Source: Trifolium pratense
Taxonomy: Eukaryota > Streptophyta > Magnoliopsida > Fabales > Fabaceae
Direction of reading: 5' to 3'
Length of the DNA stretch: 64,000 nt
NCBI RefSeq assembly: GCF_020283565.1
Contig: NC_060061.1
Span: forward strand, 25,581,362 to 25,645,361
Of this stretch, positions 18,110 through 28,449 are shown piece after piece (the stretch's first letter is position 1; each line of letters starts with the position of its first letter). The translations under genes were made by a program, and so were the position numbers. The notes below the pieces were generated by a model. That model worked only from the letters and a program-made list of their open reading frames with translations, was not told where the DNA came from and did not search any database.

Positions 18110-21090
18110 GCTGTTTTGTTTGAAGCTACTCACGAGCTAGACTCATCAAGACCCAATTTGGTCTGATATACTTGAAAGGATTAGGTACGTAGATACCCCG
18201 TGTTTATGGTAGTAGTTGCTGGTGTTTTTGGTCTTTCCTATGCTTGTGGGACTCGGCCCCATTGACTGATCATCCCTTGATCCGGCGTTCAATTAGTTCT
18301 GGGTTACTTTAACAATATTTGATTTGTCAGAGGTTGATGCAAAGTTCCCACTTTGTCGGGTCTATCTCAATAATTGTATCATTTCATGATTTCAAACTAT
18401 TTAGTTTGAAAAAGTCATCATCACTTGTTGCTTGTAGTAGGGAGTAGTGGGTACGTGTGTCGTTCCATGCTGACGGTTGGTTCATCGCCTTAATAGATAC
18501 TAGGGACTTCTATTTTGTCTTATAGGATTAGATAAGTGTAACATCCCAAATTTTCGGGACGTTAATTAACCAAATTTTAACCGAAACGATGAACCATTTT
18601 TTTTTAAAGAATAAAAGTAGACTCATAATGCTAAACATTAAATATTATAATAATAGATCTCTCCAAATTAATAATTTAGAGTAATGTAAATTTCCAAAGA
18701 TTGAAGTTCTCTTTAACTCAAAATAAATTTCTAAACCAAGACTATTGCCCTTTTACTACCCAAACACTCAATCTATAGCTGGTCATAACTCCGGAGGCTT
18801 GTGAGAATCTCTCTCGACAAGACTAGCACCGATGTCCACGAATTTCGGAGCCTCAACTACATGTCACCACGTTTCTGCTGCGCAACTCTGATCTACTGAT
18901 TTAGTAACCTGGCCAAATTTATACATGAGGGTCGCTCCAAAAAATAGGAAAACATCAATTAAGCATGCATATAGACATATGGAAAACTCATAAATTACCA
19001 ACAATAAAATAAGTGGTTATCAACCACTTACCACACGACACCATAGTTACACTCTCTGATGTTTCACCAAATCCTAAAGATTAGTCTATACGATATTTTA
19101 ATGCACCCTATATGATCCGGATATCACCTCTCCGGAGAGTAAATTGTCCCACCATTGGACAGTGTCCCACCATTGGACACAATACCCCACCATTGGGTAT
19201 TAAGGTTCGGTACCCCACCGTTGGGTATTATTCCAAACCACACCAAAAATGTATGAATGTCCTATCACCGCTAAGTTAGTCAACACCAGAAATTACTCAC
19301 ACCGAGTAACTAATCAAAACGATCTTATTCTAACTCCGGTTTAGAGATAAGATCTCCCCAATGATAACCCCAATCACAAACCCAAGACACCATTGCTAAC
19401 CCCAATCATCAAATCCAACGGCATAATAAATCAACAGTTAACAAGGAAATTAAACTCAACGGTTAACAATAGGGAACTCATGCATCACAAGAATTCATAT
19501 ATCATTTACGCACACCATAAAGATCACAAAAGCATATGTATAATTAAAATAAACATACAACGGAGGACCCTCTTACCTTAGCAGCGGCAACTCCTAATCA
19601 ACACACAAACAAAAGTCTTTGTCCAATGTAAAGCTCACACCTTCACAGAGAAATAATTATTGATCTTTAGATTTCAAATTTTACTTACTCTTAATTCTTA
19701 CTCCAAGGTTTGAGTTTGATTAAAGTATGACTCACAACCAGATCCTACTTAATCATTTTATTATAAAAATAAGACCTTATAAAACAACTCTACTATTATC
19801 GGTTTCGGTTCGTCAAAAGGAGCAATTTATTTTACTAAATATGTTAGTTTAACATCTTAAAAGGGCAGATTTAATTAATTGAAGATTATTAAAAAGTAAT
19901 AGACCAATTTGTCTCATTGTTAACCTTCTATAAAAATCAGACACATTAAGAAAATAGAAGTTCATAAGAAAGCTAGATAGATAAGCAATCCTAATCAAAT
20001 TTTATTTGAAACTATGAATATACTTTTAGAAATAAACACTAGAACAAGGCGTAACACAACATTTTCCATCGATCAAAAGACCAAGAAAAGAAAGAACTCC
20101 AAGAACTAAAATTTCTTTTAAGATGATCAAATATTGATTCTAATTCTAGAATCATATCCTCGTTTTTCCTTAAGTTTCAATATCAATAGTCTAATTCAAT
20201 TCTAGGCTAATGCTAGTTTCAAAAATTTGTTTACAATCCCCCTCATTTTTTTCATTGAAGAAAACTGATTTCTAATAACAACATAGTGATTGGAAAAGAA
20301 TGAATAGCAAGAGTTAAGTATTCTTACCGGTGACATAATCTATTTGCTAATTCTTTAAGGTTGATCTTTTGTTCTCATCTCTTCTTCATTCTCCTTATGT
20401 AATTTCCTTTTTCTCTCCCTAGGGTATTCTCTCTATATATATTTTTCTACGAGCGTGAAAATTAGAATGAGAAAACCGAATGAGAGAACCGATTACCAAT
20501 AATCCTTATAATAATAACCTCTTTACCTAAATAATAGCACTAGTGGAGTAAACTTACTACGTGCCTTGTTTCTCTATACTTATGGTTATGACTCACTAAT
20601 CCCTTAATATTATTTGCAGTTGCTAAATTCTAGCTAATTATATGTTGCACTACTCTCATAGCAACAAAGCACCGTTATTTTATTTTCTTTTCTTTTGATA
20701 CTTGTTAAGCAAGGTTAACTTAATCCTTACCTAATCATTTCTATCGTGTAATAAAAATTATAAAATAATTTCATTTCAAATACCAATAAAATACTTAATT
20801 ATAAAAATAGAGTAAAACATCGGGGTCTTACATTCTACCCACCTCAAATAGTTTCGTCCTCGAAACTGCGGGGTCTTACAATAAGAGTTTGTATGCTTCA
20901 TTGTTCTACGTTTATTTACTTAGGGTAAGACCTAGTCCCCACTTGTAATTATCTTATTTTTCTTCTTTTTAATAATAAAATGAGCTATAAGTGGAAGACA
21001 GAAAATGATAGGGGTGCCAACATTGTTGGGATATCTATTCCTACCTTGATATATAGAATCATTTAATTTATAACAAAAAAAAGAAAAAAA
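18110..21090 (+). mobile_element. Probable LINE-like 3' end, interrupted by an LTR relic
   Basis: 18110-18536 and 20881-21075 read as one low-copy-looking stretch with non-AT-rich, once-coding composition. The right part ends GGGGTGCCAACATTGTTGGGATATCTA (shown in parts: GGGGTGCCAACATTG, then TTGGGATATCTA) and an A-rich tail (AAAAAAAAGAAAAAAAG), the look of a plant LINE 3' terminus. No intact ORF survives. Family call is tentative. Confidence 0.4.
18537..20880 (-). mobile_element. Internally deleted Ty3/gypsy (chromovirus-like) LTR relic
   Basis: On the minus strand a full LTR of about 2.3 kb (20832 to 18537) starts TGTAAGACCCCGATG and ends GGGATGTTACA. It is preceded by 36 bp with TTTCGAGGACGAAACT and a purine tract GAGGTGGGTAGAA, the usual 3' end of a chromovirus internal region, and then only the first 12 bp of an LTR, TGTAAGACCCCG (20880-20869). 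A perfect target duplication ATAAG flanks the whole (18532-18536, 20881-20885). So nearly all the 5' LTR and the internal region were deleted, which is not a classic solo LTR. Confidence 0.75.
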
Positions 21091-22159
21091 GAAGAAGTTC
21101 TTAGTGATTATAAATATAAAAAAACACACAAGACAAATATTTATCACTGATACATAAAAAAATTGAATAAATATTTATCATTAATAATTATAATTTATTA
21201 ACAAAATCAAACACGAGACATATAATTATCAAAAATCAATAAGTTAAATTTATTAACATATTAAAATCATAGTAAAAATCAAAAAGTTCATACGAATGCA
21301 CAACTTTTAAACAAGTTAAAATATTAAAATCATATTTTTTTTTTATAGAATATTAAAACATTAGTTAGATCCAATAATTATAATACTTGACAAAAAAAAT
21401 CATACGTTATTTTTTTTTAAGAAAATACCATATGTTTTTAAAATACTAAAATCATATTATAATATTATTATAATATTACATTATTTGAATCTTGTTAAAA
21501 AAAAGTTGAAAAATCTAGGTTGAAAGATTTGATGCATACTTTGATTTATTGTGGAAGATGATTGATGATTATATTTATGTGAAGGATACATTTGTAAATA
21601 TTAAAAAGTAATGTTTAATATAGAAATTTTGTGTAAAAAAAATATATGTAGAAAACCTAATAAAGAAATAAAATCTGCAATAAATGATTGCCATTTGTTA
21701 ACCACATCAGTGTATCGGTACACATCCACATAATATGTGTACCGAAGTGTTCACCATCACTTAATACATTCCACTTTAAATGTATGATGACATAAATAAT
21801 TGTTTGATTCATATTGGATGTTAGTGTAAAATTAATTTACACTAATAAAACATAGGTGAACACTTCGGTACACATATTATGTGGATGTGTACCGGTACAT
21901 TGTTGAGGTGGTCACCAAGTGTCAAGCATTTAAAGCAAATTTTGTTTCTTTATTTAGTTTTCTATATTAAACACTACTTTTTGTTTTTACAAATTAAACA
22001 CTATATTTAAATATTTTGCAAAAGTATCTTTCACTATTATTTTTTCCTTCAAAAATAATATATAATCTTCAATCATGTTCCACAATAAAAATCAAATCAG
22101 CATCAAATCTTTTAACTTATAATTTTATTTGTTTTAACAATTTTCAACTTATATTTTTT

Positions 22160-22318
22160 ACCAATCGTTAGTTGGTTCAGTGGTTATTGACGTCGAATTT
22201 GGTAGGGAGGACCACAGTTTGATCCCCCGCAACTGCGATCGGGAGGGGCCTGAAACTACTTGATGCCAGAACTGACCCCCGAACCAGATTAAACTGGTGG
22301 TGAAGGCCAAAAAAAAAC
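22160..22318 (+). mobile_element. Full-length tRNA-derived SINE
   Basis: TTAGTTGGTTCAGTGGTTAT resembles an A box and CACAGTTTGATCCC a B box. The body ends GAACCAGATTAAACTGGTGG, then a poly-A tail. Short flanking repeats ATATTTT (22151-22157 and 22321-22327) look like the target duplication. The type is common in legume genomes (recollection, not searched). It lies in element B. Confidence 0.75.
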
Positions 22319-24286
22319 AAATATTTTAATATTATTACAATATTCTATAAAATAATATTATTTTAGTAGTATTTTAACAACATATATGATATATTCTTAA
22401 AAAAAAAACGCATGATTTTAACGTTTTTATTATTATTGTATCTAACTATGCTTTTACATTTATTATTTTGTAAAAAAAAAAAAACTTATAATTCTTAATA
22501 TTTATATATATTTTATTGTAATATTGTTAATTTTTAGTGATTCGTAACATTTAATAGGGTTAAATAAGTTGTTTGTCTCTTCAAAATTATTAAATTTAAT
22601 TTTTTGTCTTCATAAAAAATGTCATTTATTCATCCCTACAAAATTTGTATGCGTGCAATTTTAGTCATGTTGTTAAGTCGATGTGTATTTACGATGATTT
22701 TGCAAGTATCCGTATGTATAGAGCAATATAAAAAATTTGTCCAAAAATAAGAATCTCAAAATTTGAATTTTATGTCAAAATATTCAATAGTTTTCTCTTG
22801 ATATTTTGATTTATAAAATTAATAATTAATTCATCTCATTTTAAAAAATACTGAAGTTTTGTAAATGAACTTTTTATATTGTTCTAGACGTGTTAGATCG
22901 TCGAAATTTAAATTCATAAGTTATTCTTAGTTCAATTGGGTGATATTGAACGACTTGATAGAGAAAAATTGTATTCCTTAATGAAAGTAAGTATAATTAA
23001 TTATGTTTGGATATCAACTATATATGTTTCAAGTTGTAGGGTTTGATCTAGAAATTTTGATTTATTAGTCACATTCGACATTATTAGTTGAGACTTAATA
23101 GTAATTTCATATGGATTAGGTTTTTTAAGTCATAGTTAATCCAACTAGTTAAGATTTAACTGTTTGATTGTGAAAGTTTGAATTTTTAAGTGTTTCTCAT
23201 TTCAATTTGGTCAAATTGAACAACTAAATTGAAACGTTTGATCTTCTTATAGTCCCTTTCAGTATAGTTGGTTGTAACTTAACAATTTTTTTCTTAATAA
23301 TTAGGTTTCCTGAGTAATTGTTAGTCCAACAATATGATATTTAACCATTAGATTGTGGAAATTCAACTTCTTAAGTGTTTATCATTTCAATTAGGTCAAG
23401 TTGAACAAATTGACTAAGATGAATTGATTCCCTTAATCATAGTTAGGAAAATTAGTTGAGACTTAACATTTATTTTGTTTATTGTGTATTGTATTAGATT
23501 AATTATGACTCAATAAACGTAATTAAAATGAAATGAGACTAAGGATTGTGAAGTCTCAACCAACTAGATTGAAATAGACTAAGGAGATCATATATTCTCA
23601 ACTAGTCTGTTGAACTTGACCAAACTGAAATGGGAAACACTTAAGAATTTTTATTTCGACAATAAAAAAGTTCAACATCGACCGGTTAGATTGTGACTAT
23701 GAAACCTAGCTATTAAGTCTCAACTAATTATGTTGGTTGTGACTGAGAAATCAAAATTTATAGATTAAACCCTTCAACTTGAAACATAGTTCATATGCAA
23801 ACCTAACTAATTATGCCTACTTTAATTAAGGAATTCAATTTTTCTAAATCAAGTGGTTCAATATCACCTAATTATACTAACAATATATAGTTATGAATTT
23901 AAATTTCGACAATCAAACATTTCAATATCACCTGGCTAGACTAATTGTGATTAAGAAACCTAGTTTAAATGAAAATATCCAACTACTTTTACCGACTATG
24001 TATAAGTAATTAATTCAAATTCTCTTTTTCGATCTCATAAAAATATTATTACTTGCAATCCTTGTTGATTTTTTAAAAAACATTATTTAATTTTCCTCAA
24101 ACTTTTAAATTTTTGAATAACTCTTTTCAGGCATGTCTAGAATAATATAAAAAATTCCTTTATAAAACTTTAGTATTTTTTAAAATGAGATGAATTAAAT
24201 ATGAATTTTTCTAAATTCAAAATATCAAGAGAGAAAACTAACAAATATTTTGACCTAAAAATATTTTTTGTTTTGTTTTGTTTTCA

Positions 24287-24365
24287 CCACCAGTATTCTG
24301 CTCACTGAACTGTCTAATCGAACCGTGGTCCTCCCTAGCTACCAAATGAGTAATTAACAAACGAG
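24287..24365 (-). mobile_element. Truncated SINE, related to the copy at 22160
   Basis: The minus strand contains TGGTAGCTAGGGAGGACCAC followed by GGTTCGAT and ends with ACTGGTGGTGAAAAC; this is the same family in opposite orientation with the 5' part missing. Confidence 0.6.
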
Positions 24366-24641
24366 CAAAATTGGATTCATAAAATTTTTTTTTTGTTCAA
24401 CCATTCATAAAGATTTTGTAGGGACGAAAACATGACATTTATTTTATGAAAACGAATAAATAAATTTAGTAATTTTTCATAAATGAAAAATTTATTTAAC
24501 CCTATAAAATATTATGAATTTTTAAAAATTAACAATATTACACTAAAATATATACACATGTTAAAATTTATAAGTTTTTTTTAGAAATAGAATGAATGTA
24601 ATTTGATAAATATATGTATTAATGGTTAAATGGTAAATAAG

Positions 24642-25125
24642 TGTTCTGGTAAAAAACAAGGGGGGTTGTATTTTTGATTAAATGGTGTGATTACACTTGG
24701 TTCAATCCCAACAACCCTGGGAGTTTTATAAGTCAGATTCCAATCCCCCTTTACAAATGAAAGTATGGAGCTATTTATAGAGCATCTAGTCTTCTTCTCC
24801 AAGCAAAGATTCCTAGAAATCCGGTCTACAGCGCCTTCTTTGGTGTCACAGCGTGAAAGTAGGGATGAGAACCTTGGTCTCCAAGCTATGGCGGTTATGG
24901 GAAGTTGGTTTCTTCCTTCTCAAGTCAGTTGTTCACACAGGGAAGAAGGAGATATTTACAATAATACTAAATCTATTTTCTGGATATTGACACGTGATTA
25001 TTGATCACGCCTTGGCCTCGTATCGCCTAATGGGGCGTTTTAGATCTTTCTGGATTTGGGCCTAATATTCTTTCTTATATTAATTGGGCTAGTTGGATTT
25101 GCCTCTAAGCCCATTGCCCAGTCCA
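24642..25125 (-). repeat. 3' LTR of the Tat element
   Basis: 484 bp, minus orientation. On the minus strand the purine tract TTGGGGGGCTG (about 25126-25136) precedes it directly. Confidence 0.92.
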
Positions 25126-25202
25126 CAGCCCCCCAAGCATGAAATCCGTAGGAATGAAATGCTTGAATATGATTCAAATTTTCCCTCTAGAATTTTTTGG
25201 CG

Positions 25203-25323
25203 CGAGATAAATCTCGTCACGTCCTTACCCATTTTCTGGTGCACGTTCGTCTATTTACGCTCCATATCTAATAACCGTCTCTCCACTTCCTGCAGCCACG
25301 ATGGGATTTTTCCTCTATAAAAT
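25203..25323 (+). promoter_or_regulatory. Promoter of antisense unit 1 (TATA at 25316-25323)
   Basis: TATAAAAT at 25316-25323 lies 69 bp before the ATG at 25392. About 100 bp upstream is a dyad CGAGATAAATCTCG (25203-25216). Confidence 0.6.
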
Positions 25324-25391
25324 GAAGCATTCGATGAGAGGATCAACCCATCACTTCTCATCTGCTTGCTTGAAAGTCCTGTTTCCGCAGT

Positions 25392-26036
25392 ATGTCTCCT
25401 AAAAATCCTCCCTTCGAATGTGGTCAATCCCCTGCTTCCCCCGTCATCAAGCGGCTCCGGCGTATGTTGACCCTGAGTACGGAGGACTTAATGGACGATT
25501 TTGGTGAGTTCTCGGAATTCGTCAAAGAACTGAATGATTATTGCTGGAGGTTGACCAAGGAGGAGAAGCGTTTTCTTGACAGTGTGTTGCGTCTGGAGAA
25601 AGAGTTGAAGGATAGTGCATCCTTTGTGATTGCTGTGGAAAACGTCAAGGAATGTCATACCGAAGTTACTGAAGCTGTTGATAGCCAGATAGAGATCACG
25701 AAGGAAACCATGGGTGTGCAGGAGGAAATCTTAGGAATATGCTTTAATGAGGAGCGGAGAGTGGACGATCGTTTGGCGATGCTGAACAAGGAGATGAAGC
25801 CGCTTGTGAAGAGGAAGAGGGCTCTTCAAGGCGAGATTAGGGATGATGTTGCTAAGTTAATTTCCAGGCGCCATTCTTTGGTGGACCTTTTGGACAAGCA
25901 GGGCGAGCTGAAAGAGGATTTGAAGCCTATTGAGGAGAACATGATGAAGGCGAAGAGGGTGAAACGTGCATTGGAGGAGATGCATCGTATCGCCGTTGCT
26001 GATGCTGATGGATTAGGAAGTTGTACTATACCATGA
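25392..26036 (+). CDS. Tat antisense ORF 1: coiled-coil protein, 214 aa
   Basis: I do not recognise a family. The protein is almost entirely alpha-helical by composition: acidic/charged heptads from about residue 30 to 200 (for example LTKEEKRFLDSVLRLEKELK and LKEDLKPIEENMMKAKRVKR), with Cys only at scattered positions and no membrane segment. The start is the first ATG after a clear TATA box, with a short leader. It is transcribed opposite to gag-pol, between the 3' LTR and antisense ORF 2. No stop or frameshift is visible. It may oligomerise; a structural or regulatory role is only a guess. Confidence 0.65.
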   Translation: MSPKNPPFECGQSPASPVIKRLRRMLTLSTEDLMDDFGEFSEFVKELNDYCWRLTKEEKRFLDSVLRLEKELKDSASFVIAVENVKECHTEVTEAVDSQIEITKETMGVQEEILGICFNEERRVDDRLAMLNKEMKPLVKRKRALQGEIRDDVAKLISRRHSLVDLLDKQGELKEDLKPIEENMMKAKRVKRALEEMHRIAVADADGLGSCTIP

Positions 26037-26341
26037 AGTCTTTACTTGCTCACCTTTCCGTTTATGTCTTGTTTCCGATGTTTGTAATTTGCTTGTGTAC
26101 TTTGGGATTTTTGTTATTTTCTTTTCGTGCGTTTGTTTCCGTTGTATTTTCTTGATGAACTTTTGAATTCTAAGCAATTTCCTTTTCTTATGTGTTGTTC
26201 TTTTATTTCCTTTAGTATCGCCTTCCTTTGCTGTTTTCAATAGCTACGATGGGTCAAATTTTGACTCCTCGGAAACATAAAGGTGGCTCTTTCTCAAGAC
26301 AATCAAAACATGGTGGTTACGACCGTCCAAGCATTAATTAC

Positions 26342-26384
26342 CATCGTTAATAACGATGTTAAGGTTAAAATTTGACTATAAATA
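26342..26384 (+). promoter_or_regulatory. Promoter of antisense unit 2 (dyad plus TATA)
   Basis: TATAAATA at 26377-26384 is 49 bp before the ATG at 26433. Immediately upstream is a perfect 17-bp dyad CATCGTTAATAACGATG (26342-26358). Confidence 0.6.
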
Positions 26385-26432
26385 TCACCTGTTAGCACTC
26401 GTCTTTTCACCAACTCATTTTGAATCCTTACG

Positions 26433-26750
26433 ATGGAAAACAACAACGCGAAAAAACCTGTTGCAGAGAGGGCTTAACCTCAGCGGAGGAAGAAAAGGGT
26501 TGAGGTCTCTACCTCTAACTCCACTCGCTCCCGTCGGTCGAAAGAGGTCAAGGAAGTGGAGGTTATCATTCTTTCTTCGGATACCTCTGATTCTGATAGC
26601 ACAGACAGGGATTATGCTTCGTTCTTGGAGACCTATATCCCTCCTGAGCTTCGTGCTTCTTCATCGAGCGAGGAAGAGGGATCCCGCGCTACTGCAGAGT
26701 CCAAGATGACTTTTCCTGCGCCTGCGCAGAAGGATTCGGAGTCTGATTGA
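26433..26750 (+). pseudogene. Tat antisense ORF 2: small acidic protein, broken by an early stop
   Basis: The frame from ATG 26433 to TGA 26748-26750 (105 codons) is open except for TAA at codon 15 (26475-26477). No in-frame ATG follows until near the end, so this copy is probably inactive. Layout: basic Arg/Lys N-terminus, EVIILSSDTSDSDSTD (residues 43-58), DYASFLETY (60-68), acidic Ser/Glu tail. This parallels the antisense ORF of the copia element (IIIISSDSE, then DYVEFLAGY) with nearly the same spacing. The hydrophobic patch plus Ser/Asp run resembles a SUMO-interacting motif. It sits between antisense ORFs 1 and 3, opposite gag-pol. Confidence 0.6.
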
Positions 26751-27383
26751 TAGGATTTAGGATTAGTCCTTTCTTTGTAGCTTCGGTTTCCCATCGTTGT
26801 ACTTTTATCTTCTGCCATTAATAAAGATTTCCTTTCCCGTTTTGAGTTGAATGTTTTATTTTTGTGTTTTGCTTTTTCCTTGTCTTTGACTTCTTTTCTT
26901 TGGGCGCTGTTCCGGCTATTTTTGTTGCGCCCTAGAAGGCGAATCAAACTTTTCTCCGGCGATTTCTTTAAAGGCGCCTCTCACCCCGCCTGTAGGCGTT
27001 ATAGTTAATTATCTGACGATAGATCTTCTATAGTTTACTCTCGAGATACGCGCTTTGACACGTATGCGATCCGACGATGCATACGGTACTACTCGTTCAA
27101 ACCTTACAACTTCAAATTAACTGTTAGGACTAAAGTCTTATAAATAGGGGTTTTACTCTTTCTTTTTCCTTTACTTCTTCTACAAAATCTTCTACTCCCG
27201 TCGCGATCCAGTTACGCTCGCTTCTTCATTCTTCTGATAAAGGTTCTCAACGGTCTCCGTTTTAAGACGACTTTATCTCCTTGCTTTGAAGTCTTCACCC
27301 GTAAGGTATTTTATTTCATACCCTTCCTTCTTTCATTAATTAGGTCTGTCCTGAGGAGAAACCCTAATTCTTAGGTTTAGAAA
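26751..27383 (+). promoter_or_regulatory. Promoter and leader of antisense unit 3 (TATA at 27139-27146)
   Basis: CTTATAAATAGGGG contains TATAAATA at 27139-27146, followed by a pyrimidine-rich leader of about 210 nt to ATG 27384. A dyad CGTATGC-N11-GCATACG lies at 27061-27085, 54 bp upstream of the TATA. Several GGCG(C/T) motifs occur at 26935-27000. No ORF in between. Confidence 0.6.
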
Positions 27384-28356
27384 ATGGTTATCTTGAGGGA
27401 GTTAGATGAGAATGAGGGGAGAATTTCTGCCTCTTCTCCTGGTTATCTTGAGTGGGCGCGACAAATTCGCGCCCACTATACTAGGGCAAACGGCGTTCTC
27501 AATAGCCGAGGATTTTACTCGGAGTTGTGGGGTTTTGATGTTGGAAGTAGTAGTGATAGTGATAGTGATAGTGATTGCGTCATAATCTCCCCTTCCTCTT
27601 TCACAAGAAAGCGGAAGAACCCCTGCCGAGATCTGGTCGTTGCTGACTACACTCCAGTCACCATGGAAGTTCCTTCGAAGTATACTAGTGTGGAAATGGT
27701 GAGGAGCTTTAGGAAAGCCGTCAAACTTTCTGACCCCCAACATGAAGATTCTATTATTACCGAGCCTGTCAGAGAGGATGAGTTCGTGTTTTCCAAGAAT
27801 GACACCCCGCCCGATTATTTTTACCTTTATACTGGCGTGATTCAACCTCTCAACATCTGGTTGCCTTTCACTTCCTTTGAGGCGGAAATGTTGAGGGTTC
27901 TTAACGTCGCCCCCACCCAACTCCATCCTAATAGTTGGGCCTTTGTAAAAGCCTTTGAGGTGATGTGCTTAGGTTTTGAACTGGCACCCTCAATTGGCGT
28001 CTTTTTCTCATTCTACCACATAAAAAACTTGAAACCTCAGACGTTGGTTTCCCTTAGCAGTCAACCTAACCGTCGCCTTCTGAGTCTTTATGCCTCCAAC
28101 TTCAAGAACTTTAAGAATTCTTTCTTTCGGGTTCGCGGTGGCGATCAGCTCCCGGGTCTGATGTATGATGAAGTAGAAGATCCTCTATTTCCCTTCTACT
28201 GGACCGATAACCCTAGGCTTATCAAGGGAGCCTTCTTTGAGGCCTTGAGTGATTTTGAACAAGATACTGTCAACTTTCTTGATTCCTACGCTCTCATGGA
28301 TACCGCTGACATTCTTAGGTGTGAGGGTAATAGTGAAGCCCTGACAGAGTATTTAC
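27384..28356 (+). CDS. Tat antisense ORF 3, exon 1: Transposase_28-type domain
   Basis: First exon of a two-exon gene opposite to gag-pol; joined product 662 aa (973 + 1016 coding bases, in frame). Residues 55-64 are a Ser/Asp run encoded by a GATAGT repeat, followed by CVIIS (65-69), again a hydrophobic patch beside an acidic run. From about 145 to 285 it resembles the plant 'putative gypsy type transposon' domain (PF04195, Transposase_28): phrases LPFTSFEAEMLRVL, QLHPNSWAFVKAFEVMC and SIGVFFSFYHI. Such proteins are repeatedly annotated near gypsy elements; biochemical role unknown. Reading through without splicing would stop at 28362-28364, two codons beyond the donor. Confidence 0.75.
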
Positions 28357-28449
28357 GTAAGTAATGAATTTGGTATTTTTCTACTTTTGTTTAGTGTTGA
28401 TCTCGCCTTATTGCTAACTTGTGTTTCTTTGTCTCTTTTATTTTTGCAG
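28357..28449 (+). other. Spliceosomal intron (93 bp) in Tat antisense ORF 3
   Basis: Donor C|GTAAGTA, acceptor TTTTTGCAG|AG. Branch-point-like GCTAAC lies about 27 bases before the acceptor, followed by a T-rich tract. Length and U-richness are normal for a plant intron. Splicing joins C + AG into CAG and keeps the frame into exon 2. Confidence 0.75.

Larger units (their letters stand above)
16492..21755. mobile_element. Long-inverted-repeat DNA element A
   Basis: Ends GGTGAATTCTTCGGTACAC and, at the right, GTGTACCGAAGTGTTCACC, with arms matching for several hundred bp (GTGGATGTGTA, then GTTTCTTTATT and TATATTAAACACTA). A flanking 8-bp near-duplication ATCCCTTA/ATCACTTA (7 of 8) lies outside. 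No transposase ORF. It contains a microsatellite, a LINE-like 3' end and a rearranged LTR relic. A sister copy (element B) starts 100 bp to the right. The superfamily is unclear; long arms suggest Mutator-like or Foldback. Confidence 0.65.

Noticed and set aside
22880..24100. Hidden gene in the centre of element B
   Set aside because: No ORF in any frame; the repeated TCAATTAGGTCAAGTTG phrases are inverted repeats, not codon-structured.
27301..27353. Possible leader intron (GTAAGG...TTAG) upstream of Tat antisense ORF 3
   Set aside because: Only 53 bp, below the usual minimum for plant introns, and no coding test is possible in a leader.
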